A DNA stretch of 64,000 nucleotides from an uncultured bacterium. GTDB lineage: Bacteria; Verrucomicrobiota; Verrucomicrobiia; CAIQCK01. Numbering within the stretch: position 1 is the stretch's first letter; each line of letters opens with the position of its first letter. Below the pieces are notes generated by a model that was not told the origin of the DNA, ran no database searches, and saw nothing but the letters and a program-made list of their open reading frames with translations. A program made the position numbers and the translations under genes. Where the stretch lies: contig CAIQCK010000073.1 of NCBI GenBank assembly GCA_903870275.1, positions 124,001 to 188,000 of the forward strand, in the 5' to 3' direction. Below, one piece after another: positions 28,323-36,721 of the stretch.

Positions 28323-29732
28323 ATGGCAAACACTCAATCAAACGCCGGCACGTTTAAGTCGTATCGGTGGATCGTATGCGGCCTGTTGTTTTTTGCCACG
28401 ACGGTCAACTACCTCGACCGGCAGGTCATCAGCGTGCTCAAGCCCATTCTGGAAAAGGAGATGGGCTGGAACCAGATCGACTACAGCAACATCGTTGTGG
28501 CATTCCAGTTTGCCTACGCAGTCGGGTTGCTGGTGATGGGGCGGGTGATCGACCGCATCGGGGTGCGGCGTGGTTTTGCCATCGCGACGGTCTTGTGGGG
28601 TAGCGCCTCGGCGCTTCACGGCTTGGTTTACTTCATGGACCCGAAGTGGGTGCTGGAGTTGAAACACGGTTCGTTCCTCAGTGACGTGGCGATCTTCCTG
28701 CTTTACGGAACGTCGCCGCAGACGACGTTCATCTTGCCGATGAGCGTGCTGGCATTCGCGGCGGCGCGGTTCTACCTCGGCGTTTCGGAGGCGGGCAACT
28801 TCCCGGCGTGCATCAAGGCGGTGGGCATGTGGTTTCCGAAGAAGGAACGGGCGTTGTCCACAGGCATTTTCAATTCCGGCGCGAACATCGGCGCGATGGT
28901 GGCACCGGTGCTGGTGCCGTGGGTCGCCAGCCAATGGAACTGGGGCTGCGCTTTCTATACCACGGCGGCGCTCGACATGATATTCGTCGCGGCGTGGCTG
29001 TGGCTCTATCGAAGCCCTGAGGAGCATCCCAAGGTGACGAAGGAGGAACTGGCGTTCATCCGCAGCGATCCGCCCGATCCGCCGCAACAGAAGATTCCGT
29101 GGATCGCGTTGCTGGGTCATCGGCAGACGTGGGCATTTGCCATTGGCAAGTTTCTGACCGATCCGATCTGGTGGTTGTATCTGTTCTGGGTGCCGGATTT
29201 CCTTTATACGCGGCACGGGCTGAGCATCAAGGCGTTCGGGCTGCCGCTGGTGGTGATCTACTCGATGACCTGTTTCGGCAGTGTGGGCGGCGGCTGGTTG
29301 TCATCGAAACTGATCCACAGCGGATGGACGGTGAACGCGAGCCGCAAGACGGCGATGCTGGTGTGCGCGCTGTGCGTGGTGCCGATCATTTTGGCGACGC
29401 AGGTGTCGAACTTGTGGGTGGCGGTGCTGTTGATCGGTCTGGCGGCGTCTGCGCACGCGGGCTGGTCGGCGAACATCTTCACGCTCGTGTCCGACACGGT
29501 GCCGAAGCAGGCGATCAGCTCGGTGACCGGCATCGGCGGCATGGCGGGCGCGGTGGGCGGCATGTTTATCGCAAAGGTGGTCGGTTACGTCCTCGAACGC
29601 ACCCATAACAACTACTTCATCCCGTTCGCGATGGCGGCGGCGGCGTATTTGCTGGCGCTGCTGGTCATCCACCTGTTCCTGCCGCATTTGGAGCAGATGA
29701 AACTGGAGGCGAAGAGAACCGGGCAAAGCTAG
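28323..29732 (+). CDS. MFS transporter, ExuT/phthalate-permease (ACS) family
   Basis: 469 residues. The start at 28323 is supported by AAGGAGAAC eight bases before it. Twelve hydrophobic helices are visible, with the ACS-family TTVNYLDRQVISVLKP first helix, the GRVIDRIGVRRGF loop between helices 2 and 3, and FYLGVSEAGNFPACIKAVGM in helix 4. ExuT relatives carry hexuronates such as galacturonate or glucuronate with protons across the inner membrane. This fits the nearby PL22-like and GH115-like enzymes, which liberate uronic acids. A terminator hairpin follows the gene. Confidence 0.92.
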   Translation: MANTQSNAGTFKSYRWIVCGLLFFATTVNYLDRQVISVLKPILEKEMGWNQIDYSNIVVAFQFAYAVGLLVMGRVIDRIGVRRGFAIATVLWGSASALHGLVYFMDPKWVLELKHGSFLSDVAIFLLYGTSPQTTFILPMSVLAFAAARFYLGVSEAGNFPACIKAVGMWFPKKERALSTGIFNSGANIGAMVAPVLVPWVASQWNWGCAFYTTAALDMIFVAAWLWLYRSPEEHPKVTKEELAFIRSDPPDPPQQKIPWIALLGHRQTWAFAIGKFLTDPIWWLYLFWVPDFLYTRHGLSIKAFGLPLVVIYSMTCFGSVGGGWLSSKLIHSGWTVNASRKTAMLVCALCVVPIILATQVSNLWVAVLLIGLAASAHAGWSANIFTLVSDTVPKQAISSVTGIGGMAGAVGGMFIAKVVGYVLERTHNNYFIPFAMAAAAYLLALLVIHLFLPHLEQMKLEAKRTGQS

Positions 29733-29760
29733 CGTTTGGTGTTCGTCGCTTGCATTTTGA

Positions 29761-29806
29761 AACAGCCCGCCACCGTTGGATTGACAACGGCGGCGGGTTC
29801 TGTTTT
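29761..29806 (+). terminator. Rho-independent terminator after the MFS gene
   Basis: AACAGCCCGCCACCGTTG pairs with CAACGGCGGCGGG-TTCTGTT through one small bulge around an ATTGA loop, followed by a short T-rich tail. It begins 29 bases after the MFS stop codon and ends before the membrane glycosyltransferase-like gene. Confidence 0.65.
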
Positions 29807-29845
29807 GTATGGAGTTACGGAGCGCGGGTGCGCGGCGACTGTTAC

Positions 29846-31246
29846 ATGAAACAGATCAACTTTATCATCCTGGCGATCATCGGACTGGCGATCCGACTCT
29901 GGCTGGTGCCGCAGTGGGTGGACGCGATGAAGTCCGATGAAAGCCGGCAGTTCGACCAGTATGCGGTGAACCTTGCCGAGCACGGCGTCTTCAGCGATGA
30001 CGCGACGGCCAATCCACTTCCCAACGCGCGGCGCACTCCGCACTATCCGTTGTTTCTCGCGTCCGTCTATAAGTGGGCCGGATGCGAAAACTGGCGGGCG
30101 GTGCAGATCGTGCAGTCGGTGCTGGACCTGATCACGTGCTGGCTGGTGTATCGCACGGCGCGCGAATTGTTCCGCGACCGGCTGGTGGGCTACTGGAGCT
30201 ACGGGACGGCGCTGATCGCGACGCCGCTGGTGGTGTTCACCGGCCACATTTTGCCGGAAACGCTCGCAGCACTGTGGACAACGCTGGCGGTGTTTTGCGC
30301 GCTGAAAGCGTGCCGCGACAATCGCAATGCCTGGTTCGTCGGTTTGGGCATCAGTTGCGCGGCGGCGGCATTGACGAAGCCGATGTTAATCGCGCTGCCG
30401 GTGTTCCTGCTGCCGGCGTTTTTTGTGACGCCGGAAGGCAGGCGGTTCTTCACGGCAAAGCGCGCGGCGCTGGCGGTATTGTGCGGCGCGCTGCTTTTCC
30501 TGCCGTGGGTGACGCGCAACATCGTGTCGGTTCACCAGTTCAATATTTTGGCGACGTGCCGGGCCAATGTCCAGGATGACGAGGCGCGCGGCTACCACCG
30601 CTGGCTCTCCACGTGGACGGATTCACAGGCTCACAATCGGCTGTTGATTGCGGCGGTGGTGGGGCAGGGCGGCGCTTTCAAGCCCGACCAGTTGCCGCCA
30701 GTGGAAAAATTCCCCGACTACGCGTTCGATTCAGACAAGGAACGCGACACGGTGAAGGGATTGCTGCGACAGGTGTATGTCCAGATGAAGCTGACGCCGG
30801 AGACCGACGCGGAGTTTGGCAAACTGGCGCACGAGAAAATCCGGCATCATCCCGTGCGTTACTATGTTCTGCTGCCGGTGTTTCGCATGGTCATGTTGTG
30901 GGTAGAGCCTCTCAGCCAGCAGTGGTTCAAGAAAGAAGCGCCCGCCCGGGCGATGCGTTACGCGCAAATGATCAACCTGGCCATCGTCGCGTTCGGCTTC
31001 GGCGGGTTGTGGGTGATCCGGCATCATTGGCGCGACGCGGCGCCGCTGATGTTCGCGATGCTGGCGTGCACGGTGGCCGGCGCGCTGGAGTGCTTCTGCG
31101 TGGCGTATGTGGACCCGCGGGTCGTGGTGCCGGTGTATCCGCTGATGTGCATCTTCGCCAGCGCCTGCGCGTTCCACCTTACGCGGGCCAAATCGCCGCT
31201 GAAAACCTCGACGGAAATCTACGAGCCGGACTACGACCGGTGGTAA
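29846..31246 (+). CDS. GT39/PMT-like integral membrane glycosyltransferase
   Basis: 466 residues with about ten predicted membrane helices. The first extracytoplasmic loop has the Asp/Glu pattern KSDESRQFDQYAVNLAEHG of ArnT/PMT-type GT-C glycosyltransferases, and PHYPLFLASVYKW follows as in that family. GT-C enzymes use polyprenyl-phosphate sugars to modify lipids or proteins on the outer face of the inner membrane. The start at 29846 is chosen because the hydrophobic first helix begins there. The acceptor is unknown. Confidence 0.78.
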   Translation: MKQINFIILAIIGLAIRLWLVPQWVDAMKSDESRQFDQYAVNLAEHGVFSDDATANPLPNARRTPHYPLFLASVYKWAGCENWRAVQIVQSVLDLITCWLVYRTARELFRDRLVGYWSYGTALIATPLVVFTGHILPETLAALWTTLAVFCALKACRDNRNAWFVGLGISCAAAALTKPMLIALPVFLLPAFFVTPEGRRFFTAKRAALAVLCGALLFLPWVTRNIVSVHQFNILATCRANVQDDEARGYHRWLSTWTDSQAHNRLLIAAVVGQGGAFKPDQLPPVEKFPDYAFDSDKERDTVKGLLRQVYVQMKLTPETDAEFGKLAHEKIRHHPVRYYVLLPVFRMVMLWVEPLSQQWFKKEAPARAMRYAQMINLAIVAFGFGGLWVIRHHWRDAAPLMFAMLACTVAGALECFCVAYVDPRVVVPVYPLMCIFASACAFHLTRAKSPLKTSTEIYEPDYDRW

Positions 31247-31276
31247 GCGGAGCGGGGGCGGACCGGCGCGGCGGGT

Positions 31277-31954
31277 TCAAGCCGGCGGAGCGAAGCAGGG
31301 CGCGAGTTGCTCCAGACGGGTTTGAATGTTGTATTCCACCTCATACGCGAACGTGTCCAGGATGACCACGCCGTTCACGGCGGCATCCTTGTGTGAGGCG
31401 GCCCGTATGCGCTCGGCGAGATGGTTGTTCACGGTGTGAATGTCATGATACAGCGCCTGCAGACGTGCCAGACTCCAGTCAGGCGTTTCGCCTCCGGCTT
31501 GGCGCAAATACTGTTGCAGCATATACATCCCAAAAACACGGAAGACGGTCTCATTCGCGTCCGACAGGGGGATGTGGAAGCGGGCCATCGGCCGGAGCTT
31601 GCTTAGGGTGGGGCAGGCGGAGAGGGCCAATTGCAGGCCGATCAAGGCCCGCACGGCATTCTGGATGGAGGTGTGCGCTTGATGCGTCACGCCGTTTTGT
31701 TCCACGGTCAGATCGCACTTGTCGAAGGAGACGCATCGGTCAAAGGACTTGATCGTCGGGATGATGGCATCCATGGCCGGGCAGATCACGCGCTGGTTGC
31801 TCGGCAGCGGGCAGTGCGGGCAACGATGCGCGTCGAGGTCCATCCAGACGGGCATTCCTTCCGAACTGCGCAGTGGTGGAGCGGCGGGCGCCAGTTCATC
31901 CACTTGGAATTCGGCGCGGCAACCGTCGGCGAAGGCGAAGCGGTAACAAATCAT
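31277..31954 (-). CDS. Hypothetical protein with HRCPHCP motif
   Basis: 225 residues, soluble, no signal peptide. The N-terminal half has a two-Cys cluster (HRCPHCPLPSNQR) that could bind a metal or iron-sulfur centre with further cysteines (DRCVSFDKC). The C-terminal half is mostly helical with the His-rich stretch LYHDIHTVNNHLAERIR. I do not recognise the family. It lies tail-to-tail with the GT39-like gene, 30 bases apart. Confidence 0.65.
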   Translation of the reverse strand: MICYRFAFADGCRAEFQVDELAPAAPPLRSSEGMPVWMDLDAHRCPHCPLPSNQRVICPAMDAIIPTIKSFDRCVSFDKCDLTVEQNGVTHQAHTSIQNAVRALIGLQLALSACPTLSKLRPMARFHIPLSDANETVFRVFGMYMLQQYLRQAGGETPDWSLARLQALYHDIHTVNNHLAERIRAASHKDAAVNGVVILDTFAYEVEYNIQTRLEQLAPCFAPPA

Positions 31955-32216
31955 GATCGTGCGTTGTGTCCAACACTGAGTATTTCTGCCGCCGTCAAGC
32001 GACGGCGATGGGCGGACTCATTATGAATAAACTTCGTTGTTTTCACGACGATCCCATTCCGGCAGCCAGCCGCTGCGCCGATGACCGGATGGTATGAATG
32101 CACCGGCAACAGCGCAATAACGAATACGCGGGAGACAATCTGTGGATGGCCGGCAGATCATGCCACGGGCGTTGGCGTTTGTTGGCAGACTGCGGATTGC
32201 TGGTGAGAACGTCCAA

Positions 32217-33188
32217 TCAAAACCGCCACACCAGGCTCAAACCCGCGCCGCTGTTCAGCACGTCGTAACTGAAGTTTTGGGTGGAGTGGTTGGTGGACCA
32301 GCTCATAAACGCCCGCACACTGGCCCAGTCGGTGATGTAGTAAACCATCGTCGCCGAGATGATGTGCGCCTGGTCACTCCGCGAAACCGTCTGGTAGTCT
32401 TCATATTGCAGCCGGTAGAAAACCTGGGCGAGAAGCTTGGGCGTGATGGCGCAGTTCAGGCCGGCGAACAACCCGTGAGTGGCCCGCGTGTAGTTGCCGG
32501 GGTCGGCGAGGTAGTAATCGAACGTGTAACCGTAAGGCAGCGCGAACCGCTGGCCGAACTTCTCGGCCCGGCTGAAGACCAGAGAACCGTCGCCCTCTTT
32601 GTAAAAGACCGCGTCCGTCGAGCGGCTCTCCAACCGTGTGCCGGTGAAGCCGTAGCTGATGTTGAACCAGTCTCGCACGGCGGTGCCCATGGTAATCCCG
32701 CCCGCCAGGGAGTCAAAATCCAGATTGCTGTTGCTGTTGTAGCGGAAAAACTGTTGCCGGGCGAAAGCCGAGAGGTTGGCGCCCTTGATCCAGGTCGGAT
32801 TCCACGCCAGCGTCGAGGAGCCGACGAAGACCAGATCACCAGCGGCGCTGCCGGAGTCTTGCAGCCTAGGGTTGTCGTTGTAAAAATACTGCGCGTCGCC
32901 GGAAATGGAGAACTGGGGAATGGCCGCGCGGCGCTTCAGCAGAAACTGGTTGCCGATTTCATCGTCCTCGGCCTGCGGCAGCGTGGCTTGCGGCGCCAGA
33001 GGCGCGAGCGGCTGGACTGGCGTGGCTTCGTATTGGCGGCGTTGCGCTTCCTGCGCGGGTGCGGGCGACACAAGCCCGATGAACGCCGCGGCGGCACAAA
33101 GGCCCAGCACAGCAGGCGTCAGCCGGCGCACGGGACGCGCAAGCGCCGCGGTGCGGTGTTTACAGGCCGGGATGGTGGTCAACTCCAT
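32217..33188 (-). CDS. Predicted outer-membrane beta-barrel protein
   Basis: 323 residues from the ATG at 33188. An N-terminal signal-like segment runs to about residue 45 (VLGLCAAAAFIGLVSPAPAQ), and then beta-strands alternate aromatic and polar residues, for example GNYTRATHGLFAGLNC and RLQYEDYQTVSR. The protein ends in Phe after LSLVW, the classic C-terminal signature of outer-membrane barrels assembled by BAM. The role may be a porin or a surface-structure component. The GH115-like gene ends 98 bases upstream on the same strand. Confidence 0.78.
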   Translation of the reverse strand: MELTTIPACKHRTAALARPVRRLTPAVLGLCAAAAFIGLVSPAPAQEAQRRQYEATPVQPLAPLAPQATLPQAEDDEIGNQFLLKRRAAIPQFSISGDAQYFYNDNPRLQDSGSAAGDLVFVGSSTLAWNPTWIKGANLSAFARQQFFRYNSNSNLDFDSLAGGITMGTAVRDWFNISYGFTGTRLESRSTDAVFYKEGDGSLVFSRAEKFGQRFALPYGYTFDYYLADPGNYTRATHGLFAGLNCAITPKLLAQVFYRLQYEDYQTVSRSDQAHIISATMVYYITDWASVRAFMSWSTNHSTQNFSYDVLNSGAGLSLVWRF

Positions 33189-33248
33189 GAGCGCGCAGAC
33201 TACAACAAAAGGGTCGCTCTCGACAAGAGACTTTGACAAGAGATGGAA

Positions 33249-33271
33249 CCAGCGCCCGTGTCCGGCGCTGG
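33249..33271 (-). terminator. GC-rich hairpin after the GH115-like gene
   Basis: CCAGCGCC and GGCGCTGG form a perfect 8-bp stem around a 7-base loop, 15 bases after the stop codon on the minus strand. No clear run of T follows, so termination strength is uncertain. Confidence 0.4.
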
Positions 33272-33285
33272 CGGGGAAAACCCGC

Positions 33286-35343
33286 TCAACGATTGTCGCC
33301 GCGCGGATACATCAGCGGGAAATTTTTCTGGAACGGCTCCTGGTAGCGATAGAGTTCGGGATAACCGTTCGGGCCGTGGGCCGGCGGCGGCGGCTCGCCG
33401 CGCAGCGTGGCCAGCAGCGCGCGCAACCGGTCGCGGGTCGCTTCGAGTCCGACGAAGCGCTCGCCGATATACCACGCAGGCCACTTGCCGGTTTCGGCCC
33501 GGTGCAGCGCGCCGAAGACGGCCTCGGTGGCGCGCAACGCGTTTTCAGCGCCCGCGATGGCCTGGTCCTTTTCGCCCTTGCCGAAGGAAGTCAGCGCCGC
33601 GCCGTAGGCTTCCAGCATTTCCAGCGTGTGCAGGTGGATTTGGATCGGCGTGAGCAGGTGCGCCTGGAAAAAGTCACGGCGCTCCGCCGGCACGCGCGCC
33701 GCGAGCGGCTCCGCCGCGGCGGTGAGGTCGGCCAAATAAACGCGCTTGGAGGAGGCGAAGGCTTGGAAGTCGCGCGCCTTGTCGAGCTGGCCCTTGAAAA
33801 GGGGCTTGCCCTCGGCCAGCCGCGGAGCGACGGTGCGGTCCAGCGTGCGCTGCATCGTGTACAGGCGGTTCTCGCCGAAGCGCGTCGCCTGCCGCTGGTA
33901 GGGGATGTCAAAGTAGCGCGCATACAACGCGGCGATGTCGGCGGCCAGCGGCGCGCCGAATTGCCGCCGGCTCCAGTCCGTCAGAAACTCCTTCGCGTTT
34001 TCATCGTCGCTCTTGCCCAGATGCGGAGTGGCGTTCCAGACGAAGCGCATCGCGCACTCGGTGGAGAGCGGCACGGGCCGCACGTCGCTGGTGTTGACGA
34101 GGAAAAAGTTCGTCGCGCCGGCGCGCACGAAGCGGCCGATTTCGCTGTAGATGCGGCCGGGCGGCACCAGCTCGCTGAGCTGATTGGCGCTGCCGCTGAG
34201 CATGGCGGTGTGGAAGTAGATGCCCTGGCCGGCCTGGACCGCGCCGTTGTCGCGGATCATGCCGGTGCCGTCGTCGGGCCAGACCTGCACGACGCCCGCG
34301 GGCAGCTTGAGGTGGCCCGCGTGCATCATCTCCGCGCCCTCCATCCAGAGGTTCGCAATGATCATCGCATGCGGATCGGCCGCGCGAATCAGTTCAACTT
34401 GTTTCGCGATGGCCTTGGTGATGACCGCGCCACGCGCCTCCGGCGTGTTCAGTTCCGGCTCGTCCGTCCAGAACGGGCGGTCATGCTTGCCGCGGTAGCC
34501 GACCGTCCAGACGACTTCGCAGCCCTTGAATGCCTCGATGCAACGCCGCCAATAGCCCTCCATGATCTCCGGATGTTTGGTGAACGAGAACGGCACGTTC
34601 TGCGGCCAGCGGTAGGTGTTCAGGCCGACCACGAGGATGTGGTGCATGTTCAGCGCCAGCCCGCGGCGCGCGGCGAGTTCCCAGCAACGCTCGTCGGGGT
34701 AATTAAACGTGCCCGGCACGATCATGTTGCCGCGCAGGCGCAGGAGCGTTTCGCAGACGCGGTCGAGCGTCTCCAGCGAGAAAACATTTTCGCGCAGCGG
34801 GTCGGGCGCGAAGCCGCCGAGCAGGTCCTCGTCGTTGATGAACCAGCCGCGATAGCGGAACGTCGCGGGGCCGAAGTTCTTTTTCAGGCTGGCGGGGATT
34901 TCGATCCGCTCGCGCCGCGCCGGTTCCTTGTCGGCCCAGAACCACCACGGGTCCACGCCGAGGATTTCCTCCGAGAGCGCGTAGGCGGCGTAGATCGCGC
35001 CGCGCACGTCCGCGCCGGTTGCGGTCAGCGTTGGCCGGCCATCCGCATCGGCCTCCACGCGCAGTGAAAAACTTTCCGGCGCCGCCGCCACGCCCGTCAC
35101 GCTGAACCGGACCACCGGGCCATTCCATGACTTCGGCGTCTCCGTCAGCACGATGGGGCGATGTCCGAAAACCTTGTACCAATCGCGCTCGACATCGGCC
35201 AATGCGCGTTGCAGAGGCTCCGGCTGCTCCTTGGCCATGACCCACGGCGTGTCCGCCGTAATAACCACCGCGCTATCACTCGCCCACGCCGGCAAAACGC
35301 CAAGCGCCAGGGCGGCACACAGTCCGCATAGGCTCTGTCTCAT
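33286..35343 (-). CDS. Glycoside hydrolase family 115-like exported enzyme (alpha-glucuronidase type)
   Basis: 685 residues from the ATG at 35343, which has AGGAAA ten bases upstream and starts a signal peptide (MRQSLCGLCAALALG). A domain typical of GH115 N-termini contains GADVRGAIYAAYALSEEILG and PWWFWAD. The catalytic barrel follows with FRYRGWFINDEDLL and LLRLRGNMIVPG. GH115 enzymes remove (4-O-methyl-)glucuronic acid from xylan. The protein is shorter than typical members (about 800-1,000 residues), so a C-terminal domain may be absent, and the specificity is uncertain. Confidence 0.75.
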   Translation of the reverse strand: MRQSLCGLCAALALGVLPAWASDSAVVITADTPWVMAKEQPEPLQRALADVERDWYKVFGHRPIVLTETPKSWNGPVVRFSVTGVAAAPESFSLRVEADADGRPTLTATGADVRGAIYAAYALSEEILGVDPWWFWADKEPARRERIEIPASLKKNFGPATFRYRGWFINDEDLLGGFAPDPLRENVFSLETLDRVCETLLRLRGNMIVPGTFNYPDERCWELAARRGLALNMHHILVVGLNTYRWPQNVPFSFTKHPEIMEGYWRRCIEAFKGCEVVWTVGYRGKHDRPFWTDEPELNTPEARGAVITKAIAKQVELIRAADPHAMIIANLWMEGAEMMHAGHLKLPAGVVQVWPDDGTGMIRDNGAVQAGQGIYFHTAMLSGSANQLSELVPPGRIYSEIGRFVRAGATNFFLVNTSDVRPVPLSTECAMRFVWNATPHLGKSDDENAKEFLTDWSRRQFGAPLAADIAALYARYFDIPYQRQATRFGENRLYTMQRTLDRTVAPRLAEGKPLFKGQLDKARDFQAFASSKRVYLADLTAAAEPLAARVPAERRDFFQAHLLTPIQIHLHTLEMLEAYGAALTSFGKGEKDQAIAGAENALRATEAVFGALHRAETGKWPAWYIGERFVGLEATRDRLRALLATLRGEPPPPAHGPNGYPELYRYQEPFQKNFPLMYPRGDNR

Positions 35344-35950
35344 CGAGGATTTCCTTTCGTGATTTCCGATTATGCCGCCCATCTCCTTCCGAAGAAATAC
35401 AAGAAATGCAGTTCGGACAAGAGGGACGCATACGTTTTTTGACAGGTCGAAGCAACGGACTGGAAAGTCCGTTCTGCTTGGTGGCGCGTGCGCAACCGTA
35501 GAGCGGACTTCCAAGAGCGTTTCCCCGATCCAATCCAAGACCGGGAGGGCCCGATGGTTGGGACCGTCCGGTGGCTTCACCGAACCGTTGCATATGGGTT
35601 CGTTCGGCTTCCAGCGCCGTCAACCATGGTCGTGCCGTTTTCACATAAGTCACAGGTTTGCAGTTCGTTAATACAGATTGCGCCCGTCTTCATTTGGCTT
35701 CGTTTCGCAAAAACACGCTTCTCCGCCGAAGCAGGATTGGATCGAAACGTTCGTTTTCCACTGGAAAAACGATGGTAGCTGATGTTGACCGCCACAATCA
35801 TTTGGGTTCGTTTTCACAGTAGCCAAGTCACTCTGTGACGCGGCATCGTCATCCTTCACAATCGCGTCACGGAATGACGCGGCTACTGTGGCCGGCCCCG
35901 CCATCGTGCAATTGCAGTGTTCAACGGATTTCATGAGGTCGGGTGAGTTG

Positions 35951-36282
35951 GAAGGAGTCGGATTCAGCCGGATGGAGTCGGACCGACCCGAAGCCGAAAG
36001 GCAGGGCCGAACCGCCGGGCCGGCCGAAACCCCGATCCGGGTGTGCCAAAAGGAGTCGGATTCGGTCGGACTGGGTCGGATCGAACCGGACAGCCCCGCC
36101 CGTCCCATCCCCGCCGTGCGCAGGGCCGTCGCCGCCAACGCAGTCCCTGGCCCCATCCGTGTCATCCGCGCCATCTGCGGATTGTTCCCAAGCCGAATCG
36201 GGCCGGATGGAACCGGACGGAAGTGGATGTTTTTCAGTCGGATTCACTTGGACTGGGGTCGGGTCGGGTCCGACAGGGCCGG
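35951..36282. repeat. GTCGGA-rich low-complexity block
   Basis: GAGTCGGATTC, GAGTCGGACCGAC, GTCGGACTGGGTCGGATCG, GCCGGATGGAACCGGACG and GGGTCGGGTCGGGTCCGAC recur within about 330 bases, mostly in one orientation. Copies are diverged, so this looks like an old hexamer expansion. Confidence 0.65.
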
Positions 36283-36681
36283 CTTGCCTCTTCGCTCGAC
36301 GGTGCGGAGACTCATCGGGTAAGGACTCATGGTTTGGCCGCCCATGATTCTGCCTCTCTTACGTCATTTGCTTCATGCCCGTTCTCTCTGTTTTCCATTG
36401 GCCATCTGTGTTCTGTCTTCCGCCGCGCCGGAAAGCGCGCTGGCGCCCGGTGTGTTTCTACGCAGTAGAGAAATTAGCTTATATTCTCTATCAAGTCAAG
36501 AGATATTTTCATTTTTATGGGGGGTGCCCCTGCCTTCATGTGTCAACACGGCGACGGGGGAACAGAGCCCTTTTTCCGAAATTCAATACAGAGGAACAAG
36601 GGACGCCGGGTATCGCCCAACACCGGGTGACATCGCGGCACACAATCCACAGAACCCCCATCGCATTGAGAATTATTTCAT

Positions 36682-36699
36682 GTCGTTTTTTTAAACGAC
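36682..36699 (-). terminator. Short hairpin after the FecR/beta-helix gene
   Basis: GTCGTTT and AAACGAC form a 7-bp stem with a 4-base loop, 23 bases after the stop codon on the minus strand. The downstream sequence on that strand lacks a T run, so it is only a weak terminator candidate. Confidence 0.3.
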
Positions 36700-36721
36700 G
36701 CCTTGCCGCTGCCTCGTGCAG

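Larger units (their letters stand above)
35344..36721. other. 1.4-kb stretch without a convincing gene
   Basis: It lies between the GH115-like start and the end of the FecR/beta-helix gene, both on the minus strand. Several overlapping frames are open, but none has a recognisable domain, a ribosome-binding site or consistent coding character. The stretch holds a GTCGGA-rich low-complexity block (35951-36282), a pair of TGACGCGGC repeats near 35840-35890 and an A+T-rich patch near 36470-36530. It could be decayed coding sequence or a long control region. Confidence 0.6.

Noticed and set aside
32905..35067. 720-residue plus-strand frame opposite the GH115-like gene
   Set aside because: Arg/Ala/Val-rich shadow, no recognisable domain.
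35668..36348. Overlapping frames in the GTCGGA-rich block, up to 168 residues
   Set aside because: Several frames are open on both strands at once because of the repeat; no start signal or domain.
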